DNA of 64,000 nt from assembly GCA_041890495.1 (NCBI GenBank), contig CP169086.1:5084001-5148000 (forward strand), given 5' to 3'. The notes beneath the pieces are model-generated. The model had not been told where the DNA came from and did not search any database. It worked only from the letters and a program-made list of their open reading frames with translations. This document shows positions 17,211 to 26,213 of the stretch, piece after piece. Within the stretch, counting starts at the first letter, position 1. Every line of letters starts with the position of its first letter. This stretch comes from Escherichia boydii. GTDB lineage: Bacteria; Pseudomonadota; Gammaproteobacteria; Enterobacterales; Enterobacteriaceae. The translations under genes were made by a program, and so were the position numbers.

Positions 17211-20200
17211 TTATTCCGGGCGCGGCTTCAGCGGGAAGCGGCGGCGCACCAGCACAAAGAACAGCGGCACGAAGTAAATAGCCAGAATAGTGGCCGAAAT
17301 CATCCCGCCCATTACGCCAGTACCCACCGCATGCTGACCACCGGAACCGGCACCCGTGCTGGTTGCCATTGGCAATACGCCGAAGATAAATGCCAGCGAG
17401 GTCATCAGAATCGGGCGTAAACGCTGACGGCAGGCGTGGAGCGTCGCTTCAAACAGGTCGTGGCCTTTTTGGTTCATCTCGTTAGCAAACTCGACGATCA
17501 GGATGGCGTTTTTCGCCGATAAACCAATGACCGTTAACAGGCCCACCTGGAAGTAAACGTCGTTTTCCAGCCCGCGCATCCAGGTTGCCAGCAGCGCGCC
17601 GATTACCCCCAGCGGCACGACCAGCATTACCGAGAACGGCACCGACCAGCTTTCATACAACGCAGCCAGACACAGGAATACCACCAGCAAGGAAATGGCG
17701 TACAGCGCCGGAGCCTGCGCGCCGGAAAGCCGCTCCTGATACGACATCGCCGTCCACTCCAGACCAAAGCCGTTTGGCAGCTGCTTCACTAACGATTCCA
17801 TAATATCCATCGCCGTACCGGTACTGACCCCCGGTGCGGCTTCCCCAACAATCTCAACCGCAGAATAACCGTTATAGCGTTCCAGACGCGGCGAGCCTGT
17901 TTCCCAGCGTGAGGTCGCGAAAGCAGAGAAGGGCACCATGCCGCCATCTTTATTTCGGACATACCAGAGATTGATGTCATCTGGCAGCATGCGATACGGC
18001 GCAGCTGCCTGCACATAGACTTTCTTCACGCGACCGCGATCCATAAAGTCATTCACATAGCTCGAACCCCAGGCGGTTTGCAGTGTGTCGTTAATATCGT
18101 CGATAGCAACGCCCAGCGCCTGAGCTTTACGCTGGTCGATATCAATCTGCAACTGCGGACTGTCGTCGAGGCCGTTATGGCGCACACGGGTTAGCTCCGG
18201 GTTTTCCGCCGCCAGCGCCAGCAACTGATTACGTGCTGCCATCAGCGCATCGTGACCCGCTCCAGCGTGGTCCTGCAACTCCATATCAAAACCTGCAGAA
18301 CTACCAAGACCGCTAATTGCTGGCGGGTTGCTGGCGATAACGCGAGCTTCTTTAATTTGGTTAAACGCCTTCGTTGCACGCTCGATAATGGCAAACGAGG
18401 TGCCGGTCTTACTGTCGCGTTCGCTCCAGTCTTTCAGGCGGATAAACATTCGCGCCACGTTTTGCCCGTTACCCCCAGGGCCAGAACCAACGGTGGCAAA
18501 CACCGACATGATGTTGTCTTTTTCATGGGTGAAGTAGTATTTCTCGATTTGCTCAACGACTTTCAGGGTCTGTTGTTGCGTTGAACCGCTGGGCAACTGT
18601 ACCGAGGTAGTAAACATGCCACGGTCTTCCAGCGGTAAGAACGACGTCGGCAAACGCAGGAACAGGAACACCATGCCGCCAAGCAGCAGGACATAAATCA
18701 CAATCCAGCGCAGGCTACGGTGGAGAATTTTCGCCACCCCTTTTTCGTAGCGTTCGGCGTTGCGGTTAAACATCTGGTTAAACCAGGCAAAAAAGCCTTT
18801 TTGCCCATGATGCTCACCTTTTTTCAGTGGCTTAAGTAGTGTGGCACACAGAGCCGGAGTGAGGATCATCGCTACCAGTACTGACAGCACCATCGCCGCA
18901 ACAATGGTAATAGAGAACTGGCGATAGATGGCACCGGTGGTGCCGCCGAAGAAGGCCATTGGTACAAATACCGCCGAAAGAACCATCGCAATCCCGACCA
19001 GTGCCCCCTGGATCTGCCCCATCGATTTACGTGTGGCTTCGCGAGGAGTGAGTCCTTCCTCACTCATAATACGTTCGACGTTTTCCACCACCACGATGGC
19101 GTCATCCACCAGCAGACCGATCGCCAGCACCATCGCGAACATGGTTAAGGTGTTGACGCTGTAACCGAAGGCGTAAAGTACGGAGAAGGTTCCCATCAAC
19201 ACCACCGGCACGGCGATAGTGGGTATCAGCGTGGCGCGGAAGTTTTGCAGGAACAGATACATAACGAGGAAAACCAGAGCGATAGCTTCCAGCAGCGTTT
19301 TCACCACGTCTTCAATGGAGGCTTTAACAAACGAGGTGGTTTCATACGCCACCTTGTATTCCAGTCCATGCGGGAAATACTGCGCCAGCTCGTCGAGACG
19401 ATTGAGCACCAGCTCCGCTGTCGCCATTTCGTTAGCGCCGGAGGCCAGTTTTACCCCCAGCCCGGAGGCTGGCTTACCATTGAAGCGGCTAAGATAATCG
19501 TATTTCTCCGCCCCCATTTCGACGGTGGCGACATCGCCCAGCCTTACCTCTGAGCCGTCCTGATTGACCCGCAAGGTGATATCGCGGAACTGTTCTGGTG
19601 TTTGCAGCAGTGACTGGGCGTTAATGGTGGCGTTGAGCGCCTGCTTATCGACGGAAGGTGTACCACCAAGTTGCCCAACCGCAATCTGCGCGTTCTGTGA
19701 CTCAATGGCATCAGTGACATCTTTAGCCGTCATCTGGAAACTGTTGAGTTTCGCCGGGTCCAGCCAGATACGCATGGAATATTGCGAACCATAGGCATCG
19801 ATATCCCCGACGCCATTCACGCGGCTTAACGGGTCCTGAATATTACTGGCAACATAATCAGCAATATCCTGTTTATCCATCGAACCATCGGTAGAGACGA
19901 AGGCAATGGTCAGAATGTTGGTATCGCCGGTTTTACGCACCGTCACGCCCTGATTTTGCACCGCCTGCGGTAACTTTCGCATGGCTGATTGCAGCTGGTT
20001 TTGTACTTGCTGCACGGCTTCGTCCGGATCGGTGCCTGCTTTAAAACTTAAAGTGACAGATGCCTGACCGGTGCCACTGCTCTGAGATGACATATACATG
20101 AGATTATCGAGGCCGGTCATATTTTGCTCGATAACCTGGGTCACGGTGTTTTCCAGCGTCTGGGCCGATGCGCCGGGATAGTTAGCGGTCACTCGCACAT

Positions 20201-20324
20201 TCGGTGGCGCGAGATCGGGGTATTGTTCAACGGGCAATGAAAAAATCGCCAGGGTACCTGTCAGACACAACAGGATTGCCAGCACCCAGGCAAAAATGGG
20301 GCGATCAATAAAGAAATTCGCCAT
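17211..20324 (-). CDS. acrD: AcrD, RND aminoglycoside/multidrug efflux pump
   Basis: 1037 residues, full length. Inner-membrane proton/drug antiporter that works with AcrA and TolC on aminoglycosides, bile salts and anionic beta-lactams. Twelve transmembrane segments with two large periplasmic loops (about 30-335 and 560-870). The proton relay aspartates are in GLLVDDAIVVVENV near residue 407. It reads as K-12 AcrD with only a couple of differences that I can recall. A BaeR box lies 70-90 bp upstream. narQ is upstream on the same strand, separated by a promoter region. Confidence 0.97.
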   Translation of the reverse strand: MANFFIDRPIFAWVLAILLCLTGTLAIFSLPVEQYPDLAPPNVRVTANYPGASAQTLENTVTQVIEQNMTGLDNLMYMSSQSSGTGQASVTLSFKAGTDPDEAVQQVQNQLQSAMRKLPQAVQNQGVTVRKTGDTNILTIAFVSTDGSMDKQDIADYVASNIQDPLSRVNGVGDIDAYGSQYSMRIWLDPAKLNSFQMTAKDVTDAIESQNAQIAVGQLGGTPSVDKQALNATINAQSLLQTPEQFRDITLRVNQDGSEVRLGDVATVEMGAEKYDYLSRFNGKPASGLGVKLASGANEMATAELVLNRLDELAQYFPHGLEYKVAYETTSFVKASIEDVVKTLLEAIALVFLVMYLFLQNFRATLIPTIAVPVVLMGTFSVLYAFGYSVNTLTMFAMVLAIGLLVDDAIVVVENVERIMSEEGLTPREATRKSMGQIQGALVGIAMVLSAVFVPMAFFGGTTGAIYRQFSITIVAAMVLSVLVAMILTPALCATLLKPLKKGEHHGQKGFFAWFNQMFNRNAERYEKGVAKILHRSLRWIVIYVLLLGGMVFLFLRLPTSFLPLEDRGMFTTSVQLPSGSTQQQTLKVVEQIEKYYFTHEKDNIMSVFATVGSGPGGNGQNVARMFIRLKDWSERDSKTGTSFAIIERATKAFNQIKEARVIASNPPAISGLGSSAGFDMELQDHAGAGHDALMAARNQLLALAAENPELTRVRHNGLDDSPQLQIDIDQRKAQALGVAIDDINDTLQTAWGSSYVNDFMDRGRVKKVYVQAAAPYRMLPDDINLWYVRNKDGGMVPFSAFATSRWETGSPRLERYNGYSAVEIVGEAAPGVSTGTAMDIMESLVKQLPNGFGLEWTAMSYQERLSGAQAPALYAISLLVVFLCLAALYESWSVPFSVMLVVPLGVIGALLATWMRGLENDVYFQVGLLTVIGLSAKNAILIVEFANEMNQKGHDLFEATLHACRQRLRPILMTSLAFIFGVLPMATSTGAGSGGQHAVGTGVMGGMISATILAIYFVPLFFVLVRRRFPLKPRPE

Positions 20325-20394
20325 TAAAAGAGGACCTCGTGTTTCTGCGTATCGTTGTAGGCTTGACTTGCTTCACTGTAGCGGCAAGGTACGA

Positions 20395-20412
20395 GCCAAT
20401 CGTGGAGAAAAA
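20395..20412 (-). promoter_or_regulatory. BaeR box upstream of acrD
   Basis: On the minus strand TTTTTCTCCACGATTGGC matches the published BaeR consensus TTTTTCTCCATDATTGGC at about 16 of 18 positions. BaeSR activates acrD during envelope stress by indole, metals or drugs. This spacer is E. coli type. Confidence 0.75.
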
Positions 20413-20487
20413 AAGGAGTTAATGTAAATTATCATGCCCTTTTATACTGAACCTTAAGTGCAAGTATTCTTTGGTCAGTAGGAGGCA

Positions 20488-22190
20488 TTACATTAACTGA
20501 CCTTTCCTCACCCTCCGCAGAGCGAAAGCTAATACTCACTAACTTGCCCCGCCGGGAGGTTGTGAAAAAGTCAGCGTCCCCACCTAGCGTTGCCGCGCGT
20601 TCGGCGCATAATGTTCAGCCCGTAGTGTCCCGGCGGCTCGCTGGCTTCGCCAATCCCGATGCCGTTGTCGCGAATGCTGACGCTGTGAGTCCCGTCCGCT
20701 GCGGTCACGCAGTTCACCGCGATTTCGCTGGCCTGCGCGTGCTTAATGGCGTTCAGCACGGCCTCACGCACGATCTGCAGCAAATGCACCTGCTTTTGCG
20801 CGTCGAGCGCCAGCGAGGAGAGGCGGCAGTCAAGATGCAGCTTCGCCTGCGTCTGGCTCTGCAGGACGTCGAGGGACTCCTGCAGCGCCGCGGGTAAATT
20901 CGCGTGGTTCAGCGTCAGGCGGAAGGTGGTCAGCAGCTCGCGCAGCTGCTGCCAGGCGTTGTTCAGCTCGCGGGAGAAGTCGGTGATAATGGCCTGCGCC
21001 GGGGTATTGTCCTCCGGCACGGCGCGTTTGAGCAGTGCAAGCTGAATGCGCAGATACGACAGCACCTGCGCCAGCGAATCGTGCAGCTCGCGGGCAATGG
21101 TGGCGCGCTCCTCCATCAGCAGCAGCTGCTGGTAATGTTTTTGCGCCTGGTTAAAGTACAGCCCGCGCCCGAGCATGGTCGCCACGCTTCTCATCAGCGG
21201 GAGGGGGACGCTGTCCGCCTCGCTTTGCCAGCGCAGCTCGCCGTAAAGCGTGTCCTGCATCAGTACCGGCAGGTTTTGCAGAGGGATACCCTCAGACTCC
21301 GTCCCTTCACACAGCCGCCAGTCGTCGCTGGTGCGCAATTCCAGATAATTCATCTGCGTATAGTCATGGACAATCTGCAGGATATGCCGGAAACAGAGGC
21401 TGTCAATCTGGCCGGTATTCAGCGCCTGCGAGCACTTGAACAGCATGTCGAGCTGCTGGTGGGCTTCGTGCAGGTGCCGCGTCTTTTCCGCAACCGAGGC
21501 TTCGAGCGAACGGTAGAGCGTATCGAGCTCGGCTGACATGTGGTTAAAGGCGCGCGAAAGCTGGCCCAGCTCGTTCGGCAGGGCGCTATCCGGCGCAGGA
21601 GTGGCAAACTCGCCGCGCTCAATGCGTTCGCTGGCCGCCACCAGGTTATTCAGCGGAAGCACCACCTGACGACGGATGCGTCGCAGGGTAAACAGCGTCA
21701 GCAGCAGGATCCCAAGTGCGCCAGCCAGCGAGAGCAGGGTGACCGTCTGAATTTTATGTTCGGTGTAGTGCTGGAGGGCGAGGACAAAGGCATCAATGCG
21801 GCCGACAAAATCTTCGATATTGCGTTGATACCACGCGCTGTCGCCGCGGGCGATGCGCGCATCCATCTCCTGCCAGGCCACATGCAGCTGCTGATAGCGT
21901 GCTTTAACATTGTCCGGGACGTACCAGCGGTCCAGCTTCTGCAGGGCGGGCGCGCCGAGCGTCTGTTGCCAGCTCTCGCGATGTACAGCAAGGGAAGGGC
22001 TGTTGCGCTGCATCTCATAACCCAGACGATAGCTCTGCATGCGCAGCGAACCGGCGATATTAATGGCTTCGGCATCGCGCTGGCTGCTGGCCAGCGTCAG
22101 CAGCGCGACGGTGCTGGTCAGCACGGATAAGGCAATGATCGAAAAGAAAGCCCAGGCAAGGCTTCCGGAAACGGGTCGTTTAACGGTCAC
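20488..22190 (-). pseudogene. narQ: narQ nitrate/nitrite sensor kinase, 3' end broken by indels as read
   Basis: NarQ senses nitrate and nitrite in the periplasm and phosphorylates NarL and NarP. Visible: two transmembrane segments, the P-box region (AINIAGSLRMQSYRLGYEM), HAMP, the HisKA_3 site (ARELHDSLAQVLSYL), the N box (REAVLNAIKHA) and DNGIGIG. As read it stops at 20571 after 539 residues (566 in K-12). An extra C near 20604, an extra G near 20584, one G lost near 20549 and an extra G near 20504 disrupt the ATP-lid end. Removing these restores a frame to TAA at 20490-20488. The body is backbone type and the spacer beyond is E. coli type, so the damage lies exactly at a switch. Confidence 0.82.
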
Positions 22191-22341
22191 AGAACGGCTC
22201 TCTGAATAAATTGATCTGCCACAGGTTCACTGGAAATAATTGGGCGTTCCGGGCATTTGAACATTGCCCGATCGCACCGTGATGCGTAAATACCATACTC
22301 TTATAAAGAGAAAGGTTATTGAACCAAAAACAGGTGTGGTT

Positions 22342-24318
22342 ATGAATCGTTTTATTATGGCTAGCAGCCAGCAGTGCATTGGATGTCTCGCCTGCGAAGT
22401 GGCCTGCGTGATGGCGCACAACGATGAGCAGCATGTCCTGAGCGAGCGCCATTTTCATCCCCGTATCACGGTACTGAGATCTGGCGAGAAGAGCCGCCCG
22501 GTGACCTGTCATCATTGCGAAAATGCACCCTGCGCGCAAAGCTGCCCGAACGGCGCCATCAGCAAATGCGATGACAGCGTACAGGTGAATCAACAAAAAT
22601 GCATCGGCTGTAAGGCCTGCGTGGTGGCCTGCCCGTTTGGCACGATGGAGATTATCGTCACCCCGCTCGACAACGGCGGCGTGAAGGCCTCGGCGAATAA
22701 ATGCGATCTCTGTCTGACGCGTCCACACGGCCCGGCATGTATCGAAAATTGCCCCGCGGATGTCCTCTCTCTGGTAACGCCTGCCGCGCTGGATAACCTG
22801 GCGAAATCGCGCCGCCTGCGCACGGCCTGCCTGGAGGCGCAGCCCTGGCATGCGGAAGCCGTCAGAGAAGACGCTTCGCGCACCAAACTGCAGAAGATGC
22901 AGGCGACGGCGCCACGCGGCGAGCCCGACAAGCTGGCTGCCGCTGAACGCGTGAGCCATTTTAACGAAATTTACCTGCCGTTCCGGGCCGAACAGGCCGC
23001 CCGCGAGGCGTCGCGCTGCCTGAAGTGCGGAGAGCACAGCATTTGCGAATGGACCTGCCCGCTGCATAACCATATCCCGCAGTGGATCGAGCGCCTCAGC
23101 GCGGGGGACATCACCGGCGCGGCCGAGCTTTCTCATCAGACCAACTGTTTACCTGAAATTACCGGCCGCGTCTGTCCGCAGGATCGATTATGCGAAGGTG
23201 CCTGCACAATACGTGAAGTGGCGGGATCCGTGACCATCGGTAACATCGAGCGCTATATCGCCGATCGCGCGCTGGCGATGGGCTGGCGGCCGGATATGTC
23301 CGCCGTCACGCCGTCAGATAAACGTGTCGCGATCGTCGGCGCGGGGCCCGCCGGGCTGGCGTGCGCCGACGTGCTGGCGCGCAGCGGCGTGAGCGTGACG
23401 GTCTATGACCGTCATCCGGAGATCGGCGGTTTGCTGACCTTCGGCATCCCGGCGTTCAAGCTAGACAAATCGCTGCTCGCTCGGCGCAGAGAGATATTTA
23501 CCGCGATGGGGATCCGCTTCGAGCTGAACTGCGAGGTGGGCCAGGACGTGTCGATGTCGCAGTTAAAGAACGATTACGACGCCCTGTTTATTGGCGTGGG
23601 AACCTATCGTTCGATGAAGGCGGGTATCCCACATGAAGACGCGCCGGGGGTCTACGACGCGCTGCCTTTCCTGGTGGGCAACACGCGGCATGTTATGGGC
23701 CTGGAGGCGACGGCCAGCGAGCCGTTCATCGACACCCGTGGCCTGAACGTGGTGGTGCTGGGCGGAGGCGACACCGCGATGGACTGCGTCCGCACCGCGT
23801 TACGCCACGGAGCGGAAAACGTCATCTGCGCCTATCGTCGGGATGAGGCCAACATGCCGGGCTCGAAGAAAGAGGTGAAGAATGCCAGAGAAGAGGGAGC
23901 CGCATTTGAATTTAACGTCCAGCCGGTTGAGCTCACGCTGGATCCGAACGGTAAGGTCAACGGTATCCGGATGCTGCGTACCGAGCTCGGAGAGCCGGAC
24001 GCGCAGGGACGGCGTCGGCCCGTTCCGGTGGCGGGCAGCGAGTTTGTGATGGCCGCTGATGCGGTCATCATGGCGTTTGGTTTTAACCCGCACGCGATGC
24101 CGTGGCTGCAGGCGCAGGGTGTCGAAACGGATGACCGGGGGCGGATCGTGGCCTCCGTCGAGAGTCGTTACCGTTACCAGACGACCAACCCGCAGATCTT
24201 CGCCGGGGGCGATGCGGTACGCGGCGCGGATCTGGTGGTGACCGCCATGGCGGAAGGGCGTCATGCGGCGCAAGGGATACTCGACTGGCTTGGGGTTAAC
24301 GCGCCAAAACATCATTAA
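22342..24318 (+). CDS. aegA: AegA, iron-sulfur flavoprotein oxidoreductase linked to urate/formate metabolism
   Basis: 658 residues. N-terminal ferredoxin domain with CIGCLACEVAC, CHHCENAPCAQSC and CIGCKACVVACPFG, then a GltD-like half with FAD (GAGPAGLACADVL) and NADPH (GGGDTAMDCVRTAL) folds. It is of the group that serves anaerobic urate breakdown in E. coli. Start ATG at 22342 (MNRFIMASSQQ); an upstream ATG at 22264 would add 26 unmatched residues. Divergent from narQ, and FNR/NarP control is known in E. coli. Backbone type, strongly diverged from K-12. Confidence 0.9.
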   Translation: MNRFIMASSQQCIGCLACEVACVMAHNDEQHVLSERHFHPRITVLRSGEKSRPVTCHHCENAPCAQSCPNGAISKCDDSVQVNQQKCIGCKACVVACPFGTMEIIVTPLDNGGVKASANKCDLCLTRPHGPACIENCPADVLSLVTPAALDNLAKSRRLRTACLEAQPWHAEAVREDASRTKLQKMQATAPRGEPDKLAAAERVSHFNEIYLPFRAEQAAREASRCLKCGEHSICEWTCPLHNHIPQWIERLSAGDITGAAELSHQTNCLPEITGRVCPQDRLCEGACTIREVAGSVTIGNIERYIADRALAMGWRPDMSAVTPSDKRVAIVGAGPAGLACADVLARSGVSVTVYDRHPEIGGLLTFGIPAFKLDKSLLARRREIFTAMGIRFELNCEVGQDVSMSQLKNDYDALFIGVGTYRSMKAGIPHEDAPGVYDALPFLVGNTRHVMGLEATASEPFIDTRGLNVVVLGGGDTAMDCVRTALRHGAENVICAYRRDEANMPGSKKEVKNAREEGAAFEFNVQPVELTLDPNGKVNGIRMLRTELGEPDAQGRRRPVPVAGSEFVMAADAVIMAFGFNPHAMPWLQAQGVETDDRGRIVASVESRYRYQTTNPQIFAGGDAVRGADLVVTAMAEGRHAAQGILDWLGVNAPKHH

Positions 24319-24384
24319 GCCGGCGGGCGACAAAGCGGGATTCACGGCGTAGTATAGGACGACTCATTGTGTCGTGGAGCCCGT

Positions 24385-24978
24385 ATGACCCTGAAAATTG
24401 ACGTTATCAAAGACAAAATTCTTTCTGAAAACTACTTTGTCCTGCGTAACATCACCTATGACCTTACGCGTAACAACGGTGAAGTGATCCGCCACAGGCG
24501 CGAGGTCTACGACCGCGGTAACGGAGCAACCATTCTGCTCTATAACCGTGAAAAGCAGAGCGTGGTGCTGATCCGCCAGTTCAGGGTGGCGACATGGGTT
24601 AATGGCAACCCTGACGGACGTTTGATTGAAACCTGTGCGGGCCTGCTCGATGACGATGAGCCGGAAGTATGCATCCGCAAAGAGGCCGTCGAAGAGACCG
24701 GCTTCGAAGTGGGCGAGGTCAAAAAGGTCTTCGAGCTGTTTATGTCGCCGGGCGGCGTAACGGAAATCGTCCATTTCTTCATTGCGGAATACAGCGACGC
24801 GCAGCGCACCCACCGGGGCGGTGGCGTAGAGGATGAAGATATCGAAGTGCTGGAGCTTCCTTTTGTCCGGGCGCTGGAGATGGTGCGTTCAGGCGAAATC
24901 AGGGATGGTAAAGCGGTGATCTTACTGCAGTATTTACAGACTACCGGGCTGATGAATACTCCTTTCGAACGGATATAA
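24385..24978 (+). CDS. nudK: NudK, GDP-mannose pyrophosphatase (Nudix hydrolase)
   Basis: 197 residues. Nudix box GLLDDDEPEVCIRKEAVEE followed by TGFEVGE, matching GX5EX7REUXEEXGU in spacing. In E. coli it hydrolyses GDP-mannose to GMP and mannose-1-phosphate. Start ATG at 24385; the upstream in-frame GTG at 24367 adds only six residues. The C-terminal end is a few residues longer than K-12. Lies between aegA and ypfG as in E. coli. Backbone type. Confidence 0.92.
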   Translation: MTLKIDVIKDKILSENYFVLRNITYDLTRNNGEVIRHRREVYDRGNGATILLYNREKQSVVLIRQFRVATWVNGNPDGRLIETCAGLLDDDEPEVCIRKEAVEETGFEVGEVKKVFELFMSPGGVTEIVHFFIAEYSDAQRTHRGGGVEDEDIEVLELPFVRALEMVRSGEIRDGKAVILLQYLQTTGLMNTPFERI

Positions 24979-25078
24979 CCTTTTTTCGGGTATATCTGAT
25001 AAATCCGATTGAGCAACCCCGGCGGGAACACGAAGATACTGCCCAGTTACGCGTTTTCGTTCCGGGATTGTGCCATTC

Positions 25079-26122
25079 ATGCGCTACAGCGTCTTTTTCT
25101 TTTCCCTGTTTTATGTGCTCCTCGCGACGCAGGTGTGGGCTGCACCCGCGCAGCAAGGCTTTTCTGACTGGCAGGTGACCTGCAATAACCAGAACTTTTG
25201 CCTTGCCCGCAACACGGGCGAACACCGTGGCCTGGTCATGACGCTCACCCGAAGCGCCGGGGCGAAAACGGATGCCACGCTGCGTATCGATCTCGGCGGT
25301 CTTGATACTCCTTCCGTGAAAGAACCTGAGATTGCTCCCCGGCTGCTGCTGGATAATGTTCCCGTGAAGCTGGACAAACAGCGCTGGCAGCTTACGCCCT
25401 GGCATCTGAAAACGGACGATGCGGCCACCATCACCGCCTTTCTGAAAAATATCCAGGAAGGGAAGGCCCTGACCCTGCGCGGCGGTAAACAGGTGATTTC
25501 TCTCAGCGGTCTGAAAGCCGCGCTGCTGTTCATTGATGCGCAGCAAAAGCGCGTTGGCAGCGAAACCGCGTGGATCAGGAAAGGTGACGATCCTCCGTTA
25601 AGCGTACCGCCCGCACCCGCCCTGAAAAAGGTGGCGACCGTTAATCCTACCCCAACTCCGCTTTCCCATGCCGAACTGAACGACCTGCTGGATTACGGTA
25701 CCGGCAGGATGAACAGCAGCCAGTGCTCGCTCGATCCTAACCGCCGGGAGGTGCGCGTCACCGCGTTAACCGATGACAAGGCGCTGCTGATCGTCAGCTG
25801 CGAGGCGGGGGCCTATAACACCGTCGATCTGGCGTGGCTGGTGTCACGTAAGAAACCGTTCTCTGCCCGCAGCGTCAGGCTGCGTCTGCCGTTTACGCCT
25901 TCAAGCGAAAGCAGCGAAATGGAGCTGATGAACGCCAGCTTTGATGAGAAGACTCGCGAGCTGACAACGCTTGCGCTGGGGCGTGGTTTGGGCGATTGCG
26001 GGATCCAGACGCGCTGGCGTTTTGACGGCCAGCGTTTCCGCCTGGTGCGTTATACTGAGGAACCCAGCTGCGATAACTGGAACGGGCCAGATGCCTGGCC
26101 CACGCTGTGGATAACGCGGTAG
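25079..26122 (+). CDS. ypfG: YpfG, exported DUF1176 protein
   Basis: 347 residues. Signal peptide ends at WAAPAQQ near residue 22. The body is the DUF1176 family (FSDWQVTCNNQNFCLAR, LSGLKAALLFIDAQQ, a Pro-rich linker PPLSVPPAPALKK and a C-terminal WRFDGQRFRLVRY). Cysteines are likely paired in the periplasm. I chose the ATG at 25079, whose product starts at the signal peptide; GTG at 25070 is possible. Function unknown. Backbone type. Confidence 0.88.
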   Translation: MRYSVFFFSLFYVLLATQVWAAPAQQGFSDWQVTCNNQNFCLARNTGEHRGLVMTLTRSAGAKTDATLRIDLGGLDTPSVKEPEIAPRLLLDNVPVKLDKQRWQLTPWHLKTDDAATITAFLKNIQEGKALTLRGGKQVISLSGLKAALLFIDAQQKRVGSETAWIRKGDDPPLSVPPAPALKKVATVNPTPTPLSHAELNDLLDYGTGRMNSSQCSLDPNRREVRVTALTDDKALLIVSCEAGAYNTVDLAWLVSRKKPFSARSVRLRLPFTPSSESSEMELMNASFDEKTRELTTLALGRGLGDCGIQTRWRFDGQRFRLVRYTEEPSCDNWNGPDAWPTLWITR

Positions 26123-26127
26123 CTTTT

Positions 26128-26202
26128 GCCGGGTTGCGGCTACGCCTTACCCGGCCTACAAAAACCGAACCGTAGGCCCGGTAAGCGTAGCGCCACCGGG
26201 CA
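26128..26202. repeat. Pair of inverted REP-like units between ypfG and tktB
   Basis: GCCGGGTTGCGGCTACGCCTTACCC and, inverted, GTAGGCCCGGTAAGCGTAGC then GCCACCGGGC, about 12 bp apart. The pair has the form of a BIME and probably stabilises or ends both convergent transcripts. Confidence 0.75.
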
Positions 26203-26213
26203 CGCAGACCGCA

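Noticed and set aside
22180..23136. Minus-strand open frame of 318 codons opposite aegA
   Set aside because: Shadow caused by high GC3 of aegA; Arg/Ala/His-rich with no family likeness.
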